Below are positions 33,602 to 45,861 of a stretch of DNA of 64,000 nucleotides, in pieces. Both the position numbers and the translations under genes were made by a program. Location: assembly GCF_011745365.1 (NCBI RefSeq), contig NW_024468919.1, forward strand, positions 186,001-250,000, read 5' to 3'. The first letter of the stretch is position 1. Every line of letters starts with the position of its first letter. The notes under the pieces were generated by a model. It was given only the letters and a program-made list of their open reading frames with translations. It did not search any database and was not told the origin of the DNA. The stretch is from Cryphonectria parasitica EP155. Taxonomy: Eukaryota; Ascomycota; Sordariomycetes; Diaporthales; Cryphonectriaceae.

Positions 33602-34930
33602 TCATTTTTTGCTCCTTCCCTTCGATTTGGCCACTGGTGTTTCTTTGATTGCCTCCTCTTTCGGTGCCGTGGCATCATCGCCTTCGATTGGTCCCTTCTC
33701 GCTCTGACTTTCAGCCACATCGCTCGAATCTCCATCGTCGTGCCCGCCATCTGTCAGGGAGTCCTGCTCCATCTGTTGGCCCAGGACCTCCTTGACGAGC
33801 CTCTTACCCTCGTCCACCTCACCGTTCATGGTGCCGCAGCCCATGCATTTCCACATGCCCAAGTCCGACAGACTGGTAGTTCCTGGTGGGGCCTGGCCGT
33901 TGACCAGGCGGCACCGCTTGCAGATGAGGACGAAGCGATTCTTGGCTGCCGTCTCATCATCCCCAAGCAGCAGATCCATGATCCTATCGTACCAATGATT
34001 TTGTAGACCGGTCGGAGCCACCTCGTACTGTGTCCCAGCGACCTGGGGTGGTCTGGGGTGATCAAAGGCGTTCGGAGAGAATTCGGCGGTAAGGTCCATT
34101 CGCCCGTCAGGCGAAGGCAGGCGCTGTTGTTGTTGTTGCTGCGGAGTATGGATGAATGGCCCCTTTTCTTGCTGCTGCGGCATCCCTGGGTTGGGAGACC
34201 CCATCTTGTGGCTTTGTATGTTCGCCGTAGGCGGAGGGGCCATGTAGATGCGGTTCGGTGTGCCTGTGTTCTGTCTCTGGCTGGCCCCAGGGCTTTTCTT
34301 TGTCCCCTCCTCTTGACGGTCCCCAGTGGACTTTCTCTTGATCTTGGGCTTTCCCTCGCCGCCTCCGTACTTCTCCAGCAACTCTAGGGTCGAGTCGTAC
34401 CTTGTAGCATCTTTCAACTTTTGAATCGTCTTGGCACGCTCGGCCTGCTGGCCCTTCAACCGGGTGGTCAAGGTCTCGATGCGGAGTTCGTAGACGGTCG
34501 AAGAAATAGTGCGAACAAGGTAGATCCTACTTTTTGGTCAGTGACAGGCCTGACAGACTTGTTGCTAGCATTGCATCAACATTGTGTCCGACTCACAGCA
34601 CGGGGCCACCAGCCATTCCTGTCCACTCATAGACTCCCATCTTGTTCCAGCCCACGACAAGAAAGGCCACAACAGCATAAACCAGGTAGGCAAAAGATAG
34701 ATAGAGAGTCCCGAGGACCCTAATACGTCGTGAGGAGGCTCTTGTTCTGTCGAGGCTGGCTTGAGTGTTTGCAATCTTTGCAGAGAGTGCAGACAGGGTT
34801 CTTTCGAAGGAAGCTGGGGACGAGTTGTCCTGCTGCAAACGAAGATGGTCAGAGTTGATAGATAGCACTGGGGGAGAGCAATGTAAAGCAGACTGCAGCA
34901 ACTTACCTTCCACGGCCAGAGGGACACCAT
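33602..34930 (-). CDS. LNP1: Lunapark, ER three-way-junction protein
   Basis: Membrane protein that stabilises three-way junctions of the tubular ER. Exons 34930-34907 (only 8 codons), 34829-34597 and 34526-33602 give 393 residues. Two membrane helices lie close together (VLGTLYLSFAYLVYAVVAFL and the segment around GGPVLIYLVRTISS), preceded and followed by coiled-coil-prone stretches. A low-complexity Pro/Gln region with a Gln run follows. Then comes the diagnostic Lunapark zinc ribbon: WYDRIMDLLLGDDE, RFVLICKRCRLVNGQAPPG, MWKCMGCGTMNG, i.e. CxxC...CxxC. The tail is acidic and then Lys-rich. All junctions are in phase with consensus sites (GTAAGT, GTGAGT). Confidence 0.93.
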
Positions 34931-35939
34931 TGTTACGGGTGTCCTCCTTATGCCAGCTGTACTTGTTGTCTCAGAAAAGGGGGCGCTGGACAGTGCAAGA
35001 TTCTGCCAAAGTTTCAGGCCAGGTTAAAGTTTGTGGGGAAGAGCAGAAGCACTTTCTTTGTATTCAGTTGATGAAGGTAAGGGACAAAAGGGCCGTCATG
35101 CAGTTGCAAAAAGGATGGTTGCCTTGCTGGCCTTGCAGACTAGAGTCTGCAGGCAGCGTGGTTGGTGACGATGTTGTTTGGGGTGACGCAGCTTGGTGTT
35201 AGGAAATGTGGCAGACCAGGCACATGCACATCACATTATCAGGCAAATAGACGTGGAAATTAGAGCTCTGGCTCTGACCTCATGGCCCATGGGTAGCTAA
35301 GACCCGTGCCACGCAAGGTTGTACATAATAAATAGGTACTAGCAGGGCACTCTGGCCCTAGACTGCGTTTATGTTAGGCCTAGGCAACCCCACTACCCCT
35401 ACCAATGCAACCCTGAAGATGCAGCTCAACTGTACGTGTCTTTCTGTGATCTCCTGTTGAAAACTTGTAAGGAGTTGCCAGCCCCGGCACCACAGCCGTG
35501 CACAGGTACTTTGGGCTGACTAGACCCTGGTCACAGCTAATGACAACCACAATGTGCTCACTTGTGTTTTGGGGACTTTGCTGGCCTCAAAGAGTTTGAG
35601 GCTGTATTCTATCCTGCAGTTCGGGGCACCAGCAACGGCGTCTTGCTTTCTTTTTTTTTTTTTTTTGTGGCTTCCTCCCTGTGCTTCTTCAATCAAATCC
35701 CTGAATCAATCCTGAATTCTTCATTTTTCACTTTCTTTTCATGAGATACTTTCGAAGTGCGCTGATGATCAATGGTTGTTGTGCACAAGTACTACAATGC
35801 CCTGCCAACCTCAATAGAAGCAACCCAATCCTAACCCAACCTTGAGCCTTTGCAAAGTGCCGAATACCTTCTTACCATCTTATTCTCCTTGTTACCATCT
35901 GACGATCGACATACATGACTTCTCAGTCCATCAATCACC
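34931..35939. other. divergent spacer between Lunapark and golgin genes
   Basis: Shared upstream region of two secretory-pathway genes. Contains a poly-T run at 35651-35666. No gene seen. Confidence 0.5.
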
Positions 35940-38900
35940 ATGTTTTCCAGGATCAAAGGCGCAATTGATCGCACAATAGCAGAGGAACAGGCTCGACAGA
36001 GGGCTTACGCGTCAGACCAAGCGCAAGGTGGTCATTCAAGGCAGGCACCTTCTGTATCACGAAGCAACAGTGGCGCATCTACTGCTGCAGGCCGAAAACC
36101 TAGGCAAAAGAAGCCTGCTCAGGATGGCTCCAAGGAATCCGACTCTGCCGTTGTTAATCCTGACCCAGCAGTCTTCGAGGCTGCATTTGTCATAGACGAT
36201 GACGAGCCCAGCCGGGCGGCGACTCCGCTTCCAGTCTCCGACCAGAAGCCATCTCAGGATGCAGAGGATGCAGATAATGACGGAGCCGAGGGCAAGAAAG
36301 ACGAGAAGGGTGACACCGGGTCTGGCGACAGTGGCAAGGATCCAGAGAAGAACGAGGGCCTGGACGAGAAGCAAGCCGGCGAGGACAGGCCTGTCCCTCC
36401 GCCCAAACAAGCTGTGCCCGACCTCCCCGTCGAAGTTCGCGCAAAACTTCGCAAGTTAGAGAAGTTGGAAGCGACATATCCAGGTTAGTCTACCGTTGAT
36501 GTCTTAGACAAGGTAGAATTCCAGCTGATCCTCTTGTTCGCAGAGCTGCTTCGGTCTTACCGTATTGCCCATGGTCGTGCCACCTCGATCGAGCCCTTCG
36601 AACGAGCACTGCGAGAAAATACCCCCCTGACGTCGATTAAGGATCCCGACGCTCTCATCGAGTACCTCAACCAGCTGAACCTCAAGGCAGACATGGTCAT
36701 GGATGAGCTCAAGAGGGTCTCTGCCGAGAAGGAAGACCTCAAGAAGAAACACGATGCCGCCGACAAGGAGATTACGGAGCTTAAGGAGAAGGTTATTGCT
36801 CTCGAGGCCGTCAAGGCTGTCCCGGAGCCCGCGGGTCCTGAGAAGACAGAAACAAATGTTGGGGGAGCAGACAAGGTGGAAGCCGAGACCCAAGCCTCCC
36901 CTCCATCCTCTACTGTAAAATCGCCTGTCCAGTCTGTCCTGGGCATCTTCTCCCCCAAGCAGAAACCGGCTCAAGATGGAGAAGCCGAAGGGGAGGCGGG
37001 CGAGGACTTCTTCTCCTACGACAATGAAATTCCGCAGCTACAGGCCGAGGTCGAAACCAAGAATGGGGAGATCGAGAAGCTCCAGTCCGAAGTTAATAAT
37101 CTCAAGGAAGAATTGTCGACCGCCAAAGAAAACAGTGCCGGCTTAGTTGAGAATCTGGAAAAGGCAACAAGGGAGCTGAGCGAGTTCCGCGACAACTCGG
37201 CCATCAAGGACTCCCTTGAAGCGCAAGTCAACGCCAGAAACATCGAGATCAAGACCCTAACAGATCGTCTCGAGACCGCCGAAACGCAGCTCCAGGATTT
37301 ACAAAGCCAGCTCGAGAATGAGAAAGGCGCAACCGCAGCTGCCATCAAGGAGAAGGAGGAGAGGCTGGCCGAGACGAGCTCCCTGCAATTAGAGCTGGAG
37401 GGCGGGCTGAAGAAGGTCACCGAGGCCAAGGCTGCGCTCGATGACCGGATTGTCAACCTGACCACAGAGATCAAAGCCTTGAGACAATCTAAGCTGGAAA
37501 ACGAGCAGAAAATTGAAGAGCTTAAACAGCAGCTCCAGGCGTCACCTCTCACGCCTGCGCCCTCAGAAGCCCCTGAACCTCCTTCGACGTCAACACAAGC
37601 GACCTCCTCGTCCAAGAAGAAGAACAAGAAGAAGAAGAAGGGTGGCGCTGGTGGTGCAGGTGTGGCAACCGCCACAACAGAGACCCCGACACCTGGTGGC
37701 GAAGAGGCGTCAACGCAGGGTCCAGTATCGTCGAGCTCGGGTCCCACGGTGGCCGAACTGCAGGCTGAGATTGACACATTGAAACAAGACGTTGCGGACA
37801 AAGACGGGCAGATTGATAGGCTTGCCAAACAGCGGAAGACCGAGGAGGATCTGCGCGAAGAAATCGAGACGCTGCGTGAGAATCTGCTGGACATCGGCCA
37901 GGACCATGTCGATGCCAAGGACAAAATCAAGGCCCTAGAAGCTGAGAAGAAGGAGTTACAGGAGCGAATTACTGAGCTGGAGAAGGAGCTTCAGTCATCG
38001 TCGGCCTCTACGGAGTCGAACCAAAAATTGCAGGGGGACTTCGACTCGCTGAAGAAGGAGTTTGACGATCTCACAACGAGGTCCGCAACATTACAGTCGG
38101 ACCTCGGTGCCGCACAGCAGCTGGCTCAGAGCAGGTACAAGGACCTGACAGAACTCCGTGATGTCTTGCAAAAGGCCCAGCCAGAACTCAAGAGTCTGCG
38201 GCAGGAGGTAGCCACCCTCAAGTCTACCAAGGAAGAGCTGGCTGCGAAGACAGTGGAGCTTCAGACTTTGGAGAAGCGCGAGAAGGAACTGAAGGCGGAA
38301 GTCACGAAAATTCGACGGCTCGCTACAGAACGCGGTACCGAGCTCGCGACGGAGACCAGCAATCGACAGCGGCTCGAAGCGGCTCAGCGCGTATCGAGTC
38401 GCGATCTGCGAAGGGCAGAGAATGAAAAGATTGAGCTGAGCGCCAAAGAAGAAAAGGCGACCCGTGAGCTGCAGCGGCTACAGGAGGAGATGACCAAGCT
38501 CCGTCCACGCGTCAAGGATCTCGAGGAGGAGGCATCCAAGCTGCGCAAGGAACAGGAGATTCTTCGCGAGGAGGCAGAGCTCAAGACATCACAATACACC
38601 AATGCGCAGAATCTGTTAGGCAGCATGCGCGACCAGACACATGAGCTTAGCATCCAGCTGAAGGAGTCTCAATCGCAAGCTGAATCGCTAGAGGAAGAGA
38701 TCACCGAGTGTCGCAAGCTGCTCGGTGAACGCACGCGCGAGGCTGAGACCATGCGCCGCCTGCTTGCCGAGGCCGACGAGCGTGCCAATAGCAAATCGCG
38801 TGAGATGCAAGACCGCCTTGAGGAGGCTGAGAAGGAGCGCGATAAATTCGAGCATGAAATGCTGTCCTCGTCCAGGCGCCACAACCGCCAGCTCGAGGAA

Positions 38901-39564
38901 CTGAAGCAGCGCGTGCGAGAGCTCGAGAAGGAGAGCAAGACCCTGGCCGAAGAGAGGGACGAGCTGGGCCACAAGGAGAGAGAATGGCGGCGGCGCCGAG
39001 AGGAGCTCGAGGCCGTCGAGTCCAAGGCAGATGCCGAGGTCAGCGAGATGCGCTCCACCGTGACAAATCTGCGCGCAACTCTTGATGCGTCAGAGCAGCA
39101 GGTCCGAGACGCCGAAAAAGCCAAGAATGACCTGCGACGGTCACTCGACGACTACAGGATTCGTTACGACAAGCTGGCCAAAGAGCTCAAGTCAGTGCAG
39201 GCCAAGCTGAGCGCCACCGGCGTCAACAGCCCGACAGTACGCAGTTCCATGGACTCCAACAGGTCTGGTGTCTTGGCGGGAGGCAATGGTGCTGCCGGTG
39301 GTGGGTCTGGCCCAGATACTGTGTATCTCAAGACCATCCTGCTCCAGTTCCTGGAGCAGAAGGACAACAAGCTGCGATCGCAGCTGGTACCTGTCCTGGG
39401 AAAACTCTTGAGGTTTGACAAGTGAGTTGACTTGCCGTCTGACCATATTATTTAACATTTGCTGGTTTTGTCACCCACTCATACTGCTTGCTGACATTTC
39501 ATACCTACATAGAATCGACGAGCAGAAGTGGATGGCTGCAGTCCAGCAAATTGGTGCTCGATGA
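35940..39564 (+). CDS. IMH1: GRIP-domain golgin (Imh1-like)
   Basis: Long coiled-coil tether of the trans-Golgi, 1157 residues, from exons 35940-36483, 36544-39421 and 39513-39564. The N-terminus (MFSRIKGAIDRTIAEEQAR) is the conserved start of fungal GRIP golgins. Residues 20-180 are low-complexity and acidic. About residues 180-1060 are almost continuous heptad-rich coiled coil (Glu/Lys/Leu), with one break near 530-600 holding a Lys run followed by Gly/Ala. The C-terminus carries the GRIP domain (VYLKTILLQFLEQKDNKLRS, then LVPVLGKLL), whose last residues come from the tiny third exon (IDEQKWMAAV). The Tyr in VYLK is the family's Arl1-binding residue. Arl1-GTP would recruit it to vesicle docking sites. 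Confidence 0.92.
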
Positions 39565-40345
39565 TCGGCTTCCGATGCCAGGACGAACAGGCCCCCCGTG
39601 GTACCTTAAAAGGTTATCTCAGTTTGTTGCCACATTGGCCCAACTAAGATCATATTAAGGCCTTGAAAGAATATTGCAATAGAGCGCTGCAGTGATTGTG
39701 TTCAAAAACCTCCCCTATCAGTCTATGTATATGTACGAAAGACGCTTGACCTAGGGCGGCAGCGATTGCGGCATTGCGAGTGGGCAAGATAATAGGGCGC
39801 CGCGTGCTGTGGAAGAGCAGTAGGCATGCCAATTTAGAGAGACAATACAGTGGCGAGTGTTGTCACCCAATCGGAATGTGAGGTGGTCATGGTGCGACTT
39901 CATTTTGTCCATGACTTTTGACTTCTAAACTTGTAACGACATGCACTTTTGAGGCAATCATCATATTCGTAATGATAAAGTTATTTTCACAATTGAAAAG
40001 GCTGAACCTTGAAGTATCGCATAGTCGAAACATGATATGCAACTAACTTGCTAGAGTACGACAATTGCTACTCCAATCCCAGACACCAACCAAAAAATCC
40101 CACCGTGACGGCCGCATCCATAACAGCACCATCCACAGACTTGCAGATCCAGTCACCCTGATAATTAATATTAAGAGAGCAAGCAACAAAAGAGACCACG
40201 AATTGGCCTTAACAAATACTAAAGCCAATTGCCTCAATCAAAACGCATCCAATCACGAGTTGTTGACTCAACTCAACTCACTCCCACCATACTCATCGCC
40301 AACCAGCTCACGCGTGGGCCATATCCTCCTAACTCAGCAGAGTCC
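39565..40345. other. convergent 3' spacer
   Basis: Lies between the golgin stop and the opsin stop. No gene seen. The open frame running antisense into the opsin is a shadow. Confidence 0.5.
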
Positions 40346-41266
40346 TTACACGGCAGAGGTACCATTATGGGTGCCATTGTGGGTACCAGTGTGAGTACCG
40401 TTGTGAGTTCCATTGTGCGCATTGTCGTACGTACCGGTGGTCGGGTGGGAAGCCTTCTCACGGGTGTGGTCGGCCTGGCGGATAGTGAGGCCAAGCGCGG
40501 CCGGGTCAATCTTGTTGTGACCAAGCAGGAGGAGAATGCCGAAACCAGGCTTGGCAAAGATGTCGAGGATACCATAGAAGATGGCCTCGGAGTCAGGGTG
40601 GATGACATTGCCACCCTCGGACAGGCCCCAGGCAATGGGGTACAGGAACCAGAGGAAGATGGTCAGGACACCACATCGGACGAAGGTGGAGCTGATGGTA
40701 CCGCCGAGGGCACTGGCGTGGCGGCGGGCGTCGACGACAAGCTCGTACACGACGAAGAAGAAGGCGAACATGCCAAAGACCCAGTAGCCCCATTTGTACG
40801 AGGTCTGGGTAAGGGCGCCGACCAGACCGGTGACGATCATGATCTCGTCGGCCAGGATGGTGATCAAGAGCGTAGGCCACGGAACGCCGGCCGTCAGGAG
40901 GAGGTCGGTGAGCAGGAGAGGCGTCGTGACAAACCAGTCAATATATCGAACGTAGAAGATCTCCCGCGTGCCGGCGGCGTTCGTGATGGTGCCGGGTCGG
41001 ATGAACTCGGCCTGGATGGGGACTTGACCCAGGTCAGAACCCATGGACCAGTAGGCGATGCAGGCCACAGCCGTGATACCAGCAGTAATGTAGTGGAAGA
41101 GGCGATGTGTCTGAGGCTTGGTCATCGCCATGCCCATGAAGACGAGGGTCGAGACGCCCATCACAGCGCACACTGCAAAGTACCAGTCTGACGCGTGGAC
41201 GGTAATTTCGAGGTCGGCATGTTGTGCCACCACACTATTAACGTTCAATGCCTGGTTCCCAGACAT
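40346..41266 (-). CDS. carO: microbial rhodopsin, proton-pump type (CarO/LR-like opsin)
   Basis: Seven-helix retinal protein of 306 residues in one exon. The retinal Schiff-base Lys is K239 in DIFAKPGFG, with its counter-ion D235. Helix C reads RYIDWFVTTPLLLTDLLL: R107, proton acceptor D110 and proton donor D121 match Arg82, Asp85 and Asp96 of bacteriorhodopsin. SEGGN (E217) matches the release region. With both Asp present it should be a light-driven outward proton pump, like the Leptosphaeria rhodopsin and Fusarium CarO, and not a lysine-less ORP-type relative. Helix E/F spacing is normal. The C-terminal tail after about residue 280 consists of NGTH/TGTH repeats. A carotenoid oxygenase gene diverges upstream, and in Fusarium carO and carX are likewise neighbours. 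It would sit in a cell membrane; the compartment is not evident. Confidence 0.93.
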   Translation of the reverse strand: MSGNQALNVNSVVAQHADLEITVHASDWYFAVCAVMGVSTLVFMGMAMTKPQTHRLFHYITAGITAVACIAYWSMGSDLGQVPIQAEFIRPGTITNAAGTREIFYVRYIDWFVTTPLLLTDLLLTAGVPWPTLLITILADEIMIVTGLVGALTQTSYKWGYWVFGMFAFFFVVYELVVDARRHASALGGTISSTFVRCGVLTIFLWFLYPIAWGLSEGGNVIHPDSEAIFYGILDIFAKPGFGILLLLGHNKIDPAALGLTIRQADHTREKASHPTTGTYDNAHNGTHNGTHTGTHNGTHNGTSAV

Positions 41267-43719
41267 TGTGTAAAGTTATCGTGAGGTCTTGTTTTTGGTG
41301 TTTTATTTGCGGTTGTGTTGATGCTGAAGGTGAAAAGATGAGGTTGTACAACGTTCCCCAAGAAGTATCAGACACGCCGGGAAGACGTTCTAACGTATTT
41401 TGTGGGAGGACGAAAGGCTAGATGGTGACGGGTGAGACAAAATAAACAAACCAATATCAAGATTGAAAAGAAGGAGGAGGAGATGGCTATTTGAATCAAC
41501 TGCTCGTGCCGTGATGAGGGTGGTATGTCACTACGTAGTACATGTACTATGGTAGAATGAGATCATCCATGCCCCCCCCCAACATAGATCCCAGGACTGT
41601 TTTCTCCCGTAGTCGATTTTCAATAATGGTGCTAAGATACTAAGCTACTCTCCCTGTCTCCTCCCTTGAGGCGTGGGTGATATTAAGACATTTTAGGCGC
41701 TCAGGGGGTGCAGGGGAAAGAGTTCATCTGCGGCATGCTCGGAGAGGTCATGACGTCTGTGTACGCCGGTGGAGAGCCCAGGATAGTAAGTATTGGCTGC
41801 CGATGAATAAGTATGTACGTTCTTTGTGAGGAGACCCTTGAGACGACAGAGGAGTAGTACCCAAGCACTGGTTGGCGAGAGGAGGGGTGGATGGATATAC
41901 ATTGCCTCTTGACATTTGTAGGTGCAGATGCTAAGGGGGATTTTTTCAGGAGTGCCAATGTTATGTTTCGGTTGGGTGAGACACTGCTATTTGCGGAGAC
42001 GACTTTATTGTTTTCTTTACTGTTCAAGCCCATTGATTCTTGCGAGGAAGGAGAATCATGTTGAACTCACTAGAAACAGAAGAAAAAAAAAAGGAACAAT
42101 AACATCAACATCAAAAGTCGGTGAAGGCGAGAGGCGCCGATCGAAGGAACTTGCCTGAGCACATGGTCACAGACACCAGCCATATCAAAGTCCGTGTAAG
42201 TGATCAATACCACCCCACAGGAGGAGAGGCCCATGCCGAAAGTGAAGATCACACAAGCAGTCCAAGATGTATGTCTCTTCGATACACATGGACTTGCGGG
42301 AAACGGAGCATTTCCTCTCAAGTCTTGCCTATTCTAGCTGGGCTCATGCGGTGTCTGTCTCATTTGCGCTACAAGCGAGGTTGTCAGACACGAAATCGGG
42401 TTCGATGATCTCATGACTTTTTTTTTCTGTCGGTAGACGTTCTACTAGCGCGTCTTCCCATATGAAAGAAAAGAAAAACTTAGGATCAACAAACCAACGG
42501 CCACACGTTATTAGTTCCCGATCCCTCCCCTGTGTCTACTGTAACTCTTCAATTTGAACAAGCATTGACTAAGCCCTTTGATGTGAAGCGTTTCGTCATG
42601 TCAACTTAGCTTGGTCGGATCACGTATCTTCCTGAACTAATTGCACTGTCATTGGTGCGGTCCACAAGGAGTTTGCGAGGTTGCATGGTCCAAGGGAGAG
42701 GGACGCAGTTGGGAGGTTAGATCCGGCAGAGCAAGATGAGATCTGGACCATGTTCCCCAATGCAACGGTCCATCCTCGGCATCGGAAGAGGTACATACAG
42801 CCAGACGCCACCCCTTGCCTACCTTTGCGAAATTACATAGTCATTGATATATGCATGTACAGTAAGTACTACGGTACATAAATTCTTTTTGTGGAGACGG
42901 TGCAGCACACACGGCACAGGTTCCAGGCGGATCAGGCCGCTCAAGGTGTGCGGGTATTCTCATCCACTACGTACCATAGGACTGTGTAGTCCAGTATTCA
43001 GTAGTCATGATCGTACATCAGCAAAGCCGGCAGCAGGCTGGTCCATGGCCAAGAATTGGGAAGGGAATCCTGAAGCTTATTTCGACCACAGCCAAGCACT
43101 TTATTCGTCGCATCCTGGAGCTGGTTCCCTTCCACAATTCATCAAGCTTGTCCCCTGCCCAGACTTCTGGCAAGAGGTTGGTGGAAAAGTCTCGTGCGTC
43201 ACCTGGTCAACTGAACGGCTCAAGGATCCGAGAACACCGCGCATGCACTGTAGGCCGAGGTTGGTGTGGTCGAGAACTACTGCCGTTTGCCAATGAAACC
43301 CGCTGGCCAAGTACCGGAAATAACATTCAGTTGGGGATGAGGTCATACAACAACCCCCCCCTTGTCGACCGACGACTACGATATTACACACACAATTTGC
43401 CAGGGAACAGTACTTTTTACGAAAACTGATGTATCCTGATGTATTCAGCACACGTGAAACGATTGCTGGTTTTTTCTTCTCCTTTTGGTTCTTCTAAAGT
43501 TGAGGCTACGCTGAGACAAAACCCAACGCCTTCTGCCCTACGTTTCGCCCAATCATTATCATCATAAAGAAACAACGACGACATCTTTTCTTGGTGGACG
43601 TGTGCAATCACACATTCGTCGACATACGCAGCCTTTGAATCACACATAGCCATGAGAACATGAGCAGGCACTGATGAATTCATCGTCTCTTGCGACTTGG
43701 GGATTCACATTTGAGGGCA
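41267..43719. promoter_or_regulatory. 2.45 kb divergent intergenic region of the opsin/oxygenase pair
   Basis: Separates two genes transcribed away from each other and functionally coupled through retinal, so shared (probably light-responsive) control elements are expected here by analogy with Fusarium car genes. I see no unambiguous motif. Short frames within it are not gene-like. A poly-C run lies at 41571-41580. Confidence 0.45.
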
Positions 43720-45861
43720 ATGGCTCTGCTTGCGGAGAACGAGCCACAATATGATGCGCCCAAGCACCGCCACCCGTAAGTTGGATCAATCTTCCCTTTG
43801 TCATTAGAGATATTGTGCTACAGCCTGCATGAGATCTAGCTCAGCCTCGATAGCTCTAGTAATAACACCGTCTAACATCTTTGCAGATACCTATCCGGAA
43901 ATTTCGCGCCTGTTCAGAAAACAACACCTCTCACGCCATGTACGTACACAGGGTCCATCCCACATGACCTGGGCGGTGGACAGTACGTGCGTAATGGGGG
44001 AAATCCGGTGACAAATGATGATCTTGGCCGCGACGCCCACTGGTTCGATGGCGATGGAATGCTCAGCGGCGTCCTGTTTCACAGGACTGGTGAGAAGGGA
44101 ACACTCATTCAGCCTGAGTTTGTCAACCAGTTCCTTGTGACGGATGTGTACGCCTACGCAAAGAGAAGTTCTGGCAACCGCCGAGATGCCTGTGCGACCT
44201 CGGATGGAACCCTGAGACGACCTGTCCTGCCGAGTATAGCGACGCTTGTCAATCCTTGCGCAGGCATCTTCACCATCATCTGGTCCGTACTCAGAACAAT
44301 CATCCTTGTGATGTTGTCTCATCTCTACAGGGCAAGATATCCCATCAAGAAGATCAGCGTCGCAAATACGTCTGTCATCTTCCACGACGGCCGGGCGCTA
44401 GCTCTCTGTGAGAGCGGGCCGCCGCTTCGTTTTGTCCTGCCGAGCCTGGAGACGATAGGCTGGTTCAACGGACAAAGTGCCGAGAACGAGCCCTCACACC
44501 AGCTCTCAGCCTCAAGGGGCGGGTTTGGGGGGCAAGGTCTCTTGTCCTTTATGAAAGAGTGGACAACTGCGCACCCACGAGTCGACCCGATCACAAAAGA
44601 GATGATTGCCTTCCACTCCGTCTTCATCAGACCGTTTTGTTACTATTCCATTGTACCGCCGTCGAGTGTGAGTGCCAAGTCTGGAGCACCGTCGATGGGC
44701 TCGGCACGGTTCTCGATGCCTGTGCCAGGGGTCAAGGCCCCCAAGATGATGCACGATTTTGGTGCATCTCGCAACCATACAGTCATCCTCGACCTCCCCC
44801 TCACCTTGGACCCAGCAAACCTGGCCCGCGGCGTCCCAGTACTGTCCTACGACTCGGCGGGTGTATCACGGTTCGGAGTCTTTCCCAGGTACAGCCCAGA
44901 CCGTATACAGTGGTTCGAGACCAACCCATGCGTCATCTTCCACACAGCTAATTGCTGGGACACCACGACCAAGATGCTGGATATTAACGGCGCCCAGCTA
45001 GAGAAGACATCGGTTCATCTTCTTGCCTGTCGACTGACCTCCGCATCGCTGGTCTTCAGCGCGGGAAATTTGCCCACCCCAGCCGTCAAGCCTGTGCCTC
45101 CCGAGTACGCCGAGGAAGAGCAGTGCAGACTCTACTATTACAACTTTCCCCTTTCTCCAGACAACCTGAGTGACGAGCCAGAACACCGGACTCGCCACCA
45201 GTGGGCCCTCTCGGCTATATCGTTTGAGTTTCCCACTATGTCGCCAGATCATTCCATGGCATCGGCCCGGTATATTTACGGCTGCTCCACCGCTGATGCC
45301 TCCTACACCGTTGCACTTGGAAAAGCCGCAAAGATCAATCACCTCGCAAAAATCGACGTGCAGACGCTCATCGATCGCGGTGTCCGGCAGCCTCCCCAGC
45401 CTATCAAGGGATGCGTCGACACCAGAACTGTTGCTGAGATTCTGGCCGCCAACGACCCAGACGACCCCATAAAGCTGTTCAGGATGCCGGAGGGCTGGTA
45501 TGCACAAGAGGCGCGGTTTGTGCCCCGTCGAGAGAGCGAGCGTAAAAGTGAGGATGACGGCTGGTTATTAACATACGTCTTTGACGAGAGCCAGCTCGAG
45601 ACTACAGGGGACCACGCCGGGGAATGTCATGATGACGCTGTCAGCGAGCTCTGGATCATTGATGCCAGAACGATGAAGGAGGTGGTGGCTCGAATCAGAT
45701 TGCCACAAAGGGTGCCGTATGGTCTACATGGCGCATGGTTCTCCGAAGATGAGATCAGAGACCAGAGACCTTTCCAGGGGCTCAGGACTCTAGGTGATGA
45801 GGCGCAAGAGCAGATATTGTCGAGTAGTTTACGGGGTATGATCGAGAGATGGGTGGGCTGA
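43720..45861 (+). CDS. carX: carotenoid cleavage oxygenase, CarX-like (retinal-forming)
   Basis: Non-heme iron dioxygenase of the RPE65/CCO family, 676 residues. Exon 1 (43720-43775, 18 codons) joins exon 2 (43887-45861) in phase through donor GTAAGT and acceptor TTTGCAG. The join creates the conserved entry YLSGNFAPV, followed by GSIPHDLGGGQYVRNGGNP and GRDAHWFDGDGM. The four iron-binding His are all present: H248 (AHPRVDP), H308 (MMHDFG), H371 (IFHTANCWD) and H633 (YGLHGAWF). A hydrophobic stretch at about 138-165 could dip into the membrane. Fungal relatives are CarX/CAO-1-like (symmetric cleavage of beta-carotene to retinal) and CarT/CAO-2 (torulene). Length and the opsin neighbour favour CarX, but CarT is not excluded by sequence reading alone. 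Confidence 0.88.

Noticed and set aside
40346..40430. Short regularly spaced repeats that could suggest a repeat array
   Set aside because: They encode the tail of the rhodopsin, have no unique spacers and occur in a eukaryotic gene.
40229..41191. 320-codon open frame on the plus strand
   Set aside because: It is the antisense shadow of the rhodopsin gene, created by its GC-rich codon use, with no family-like content.
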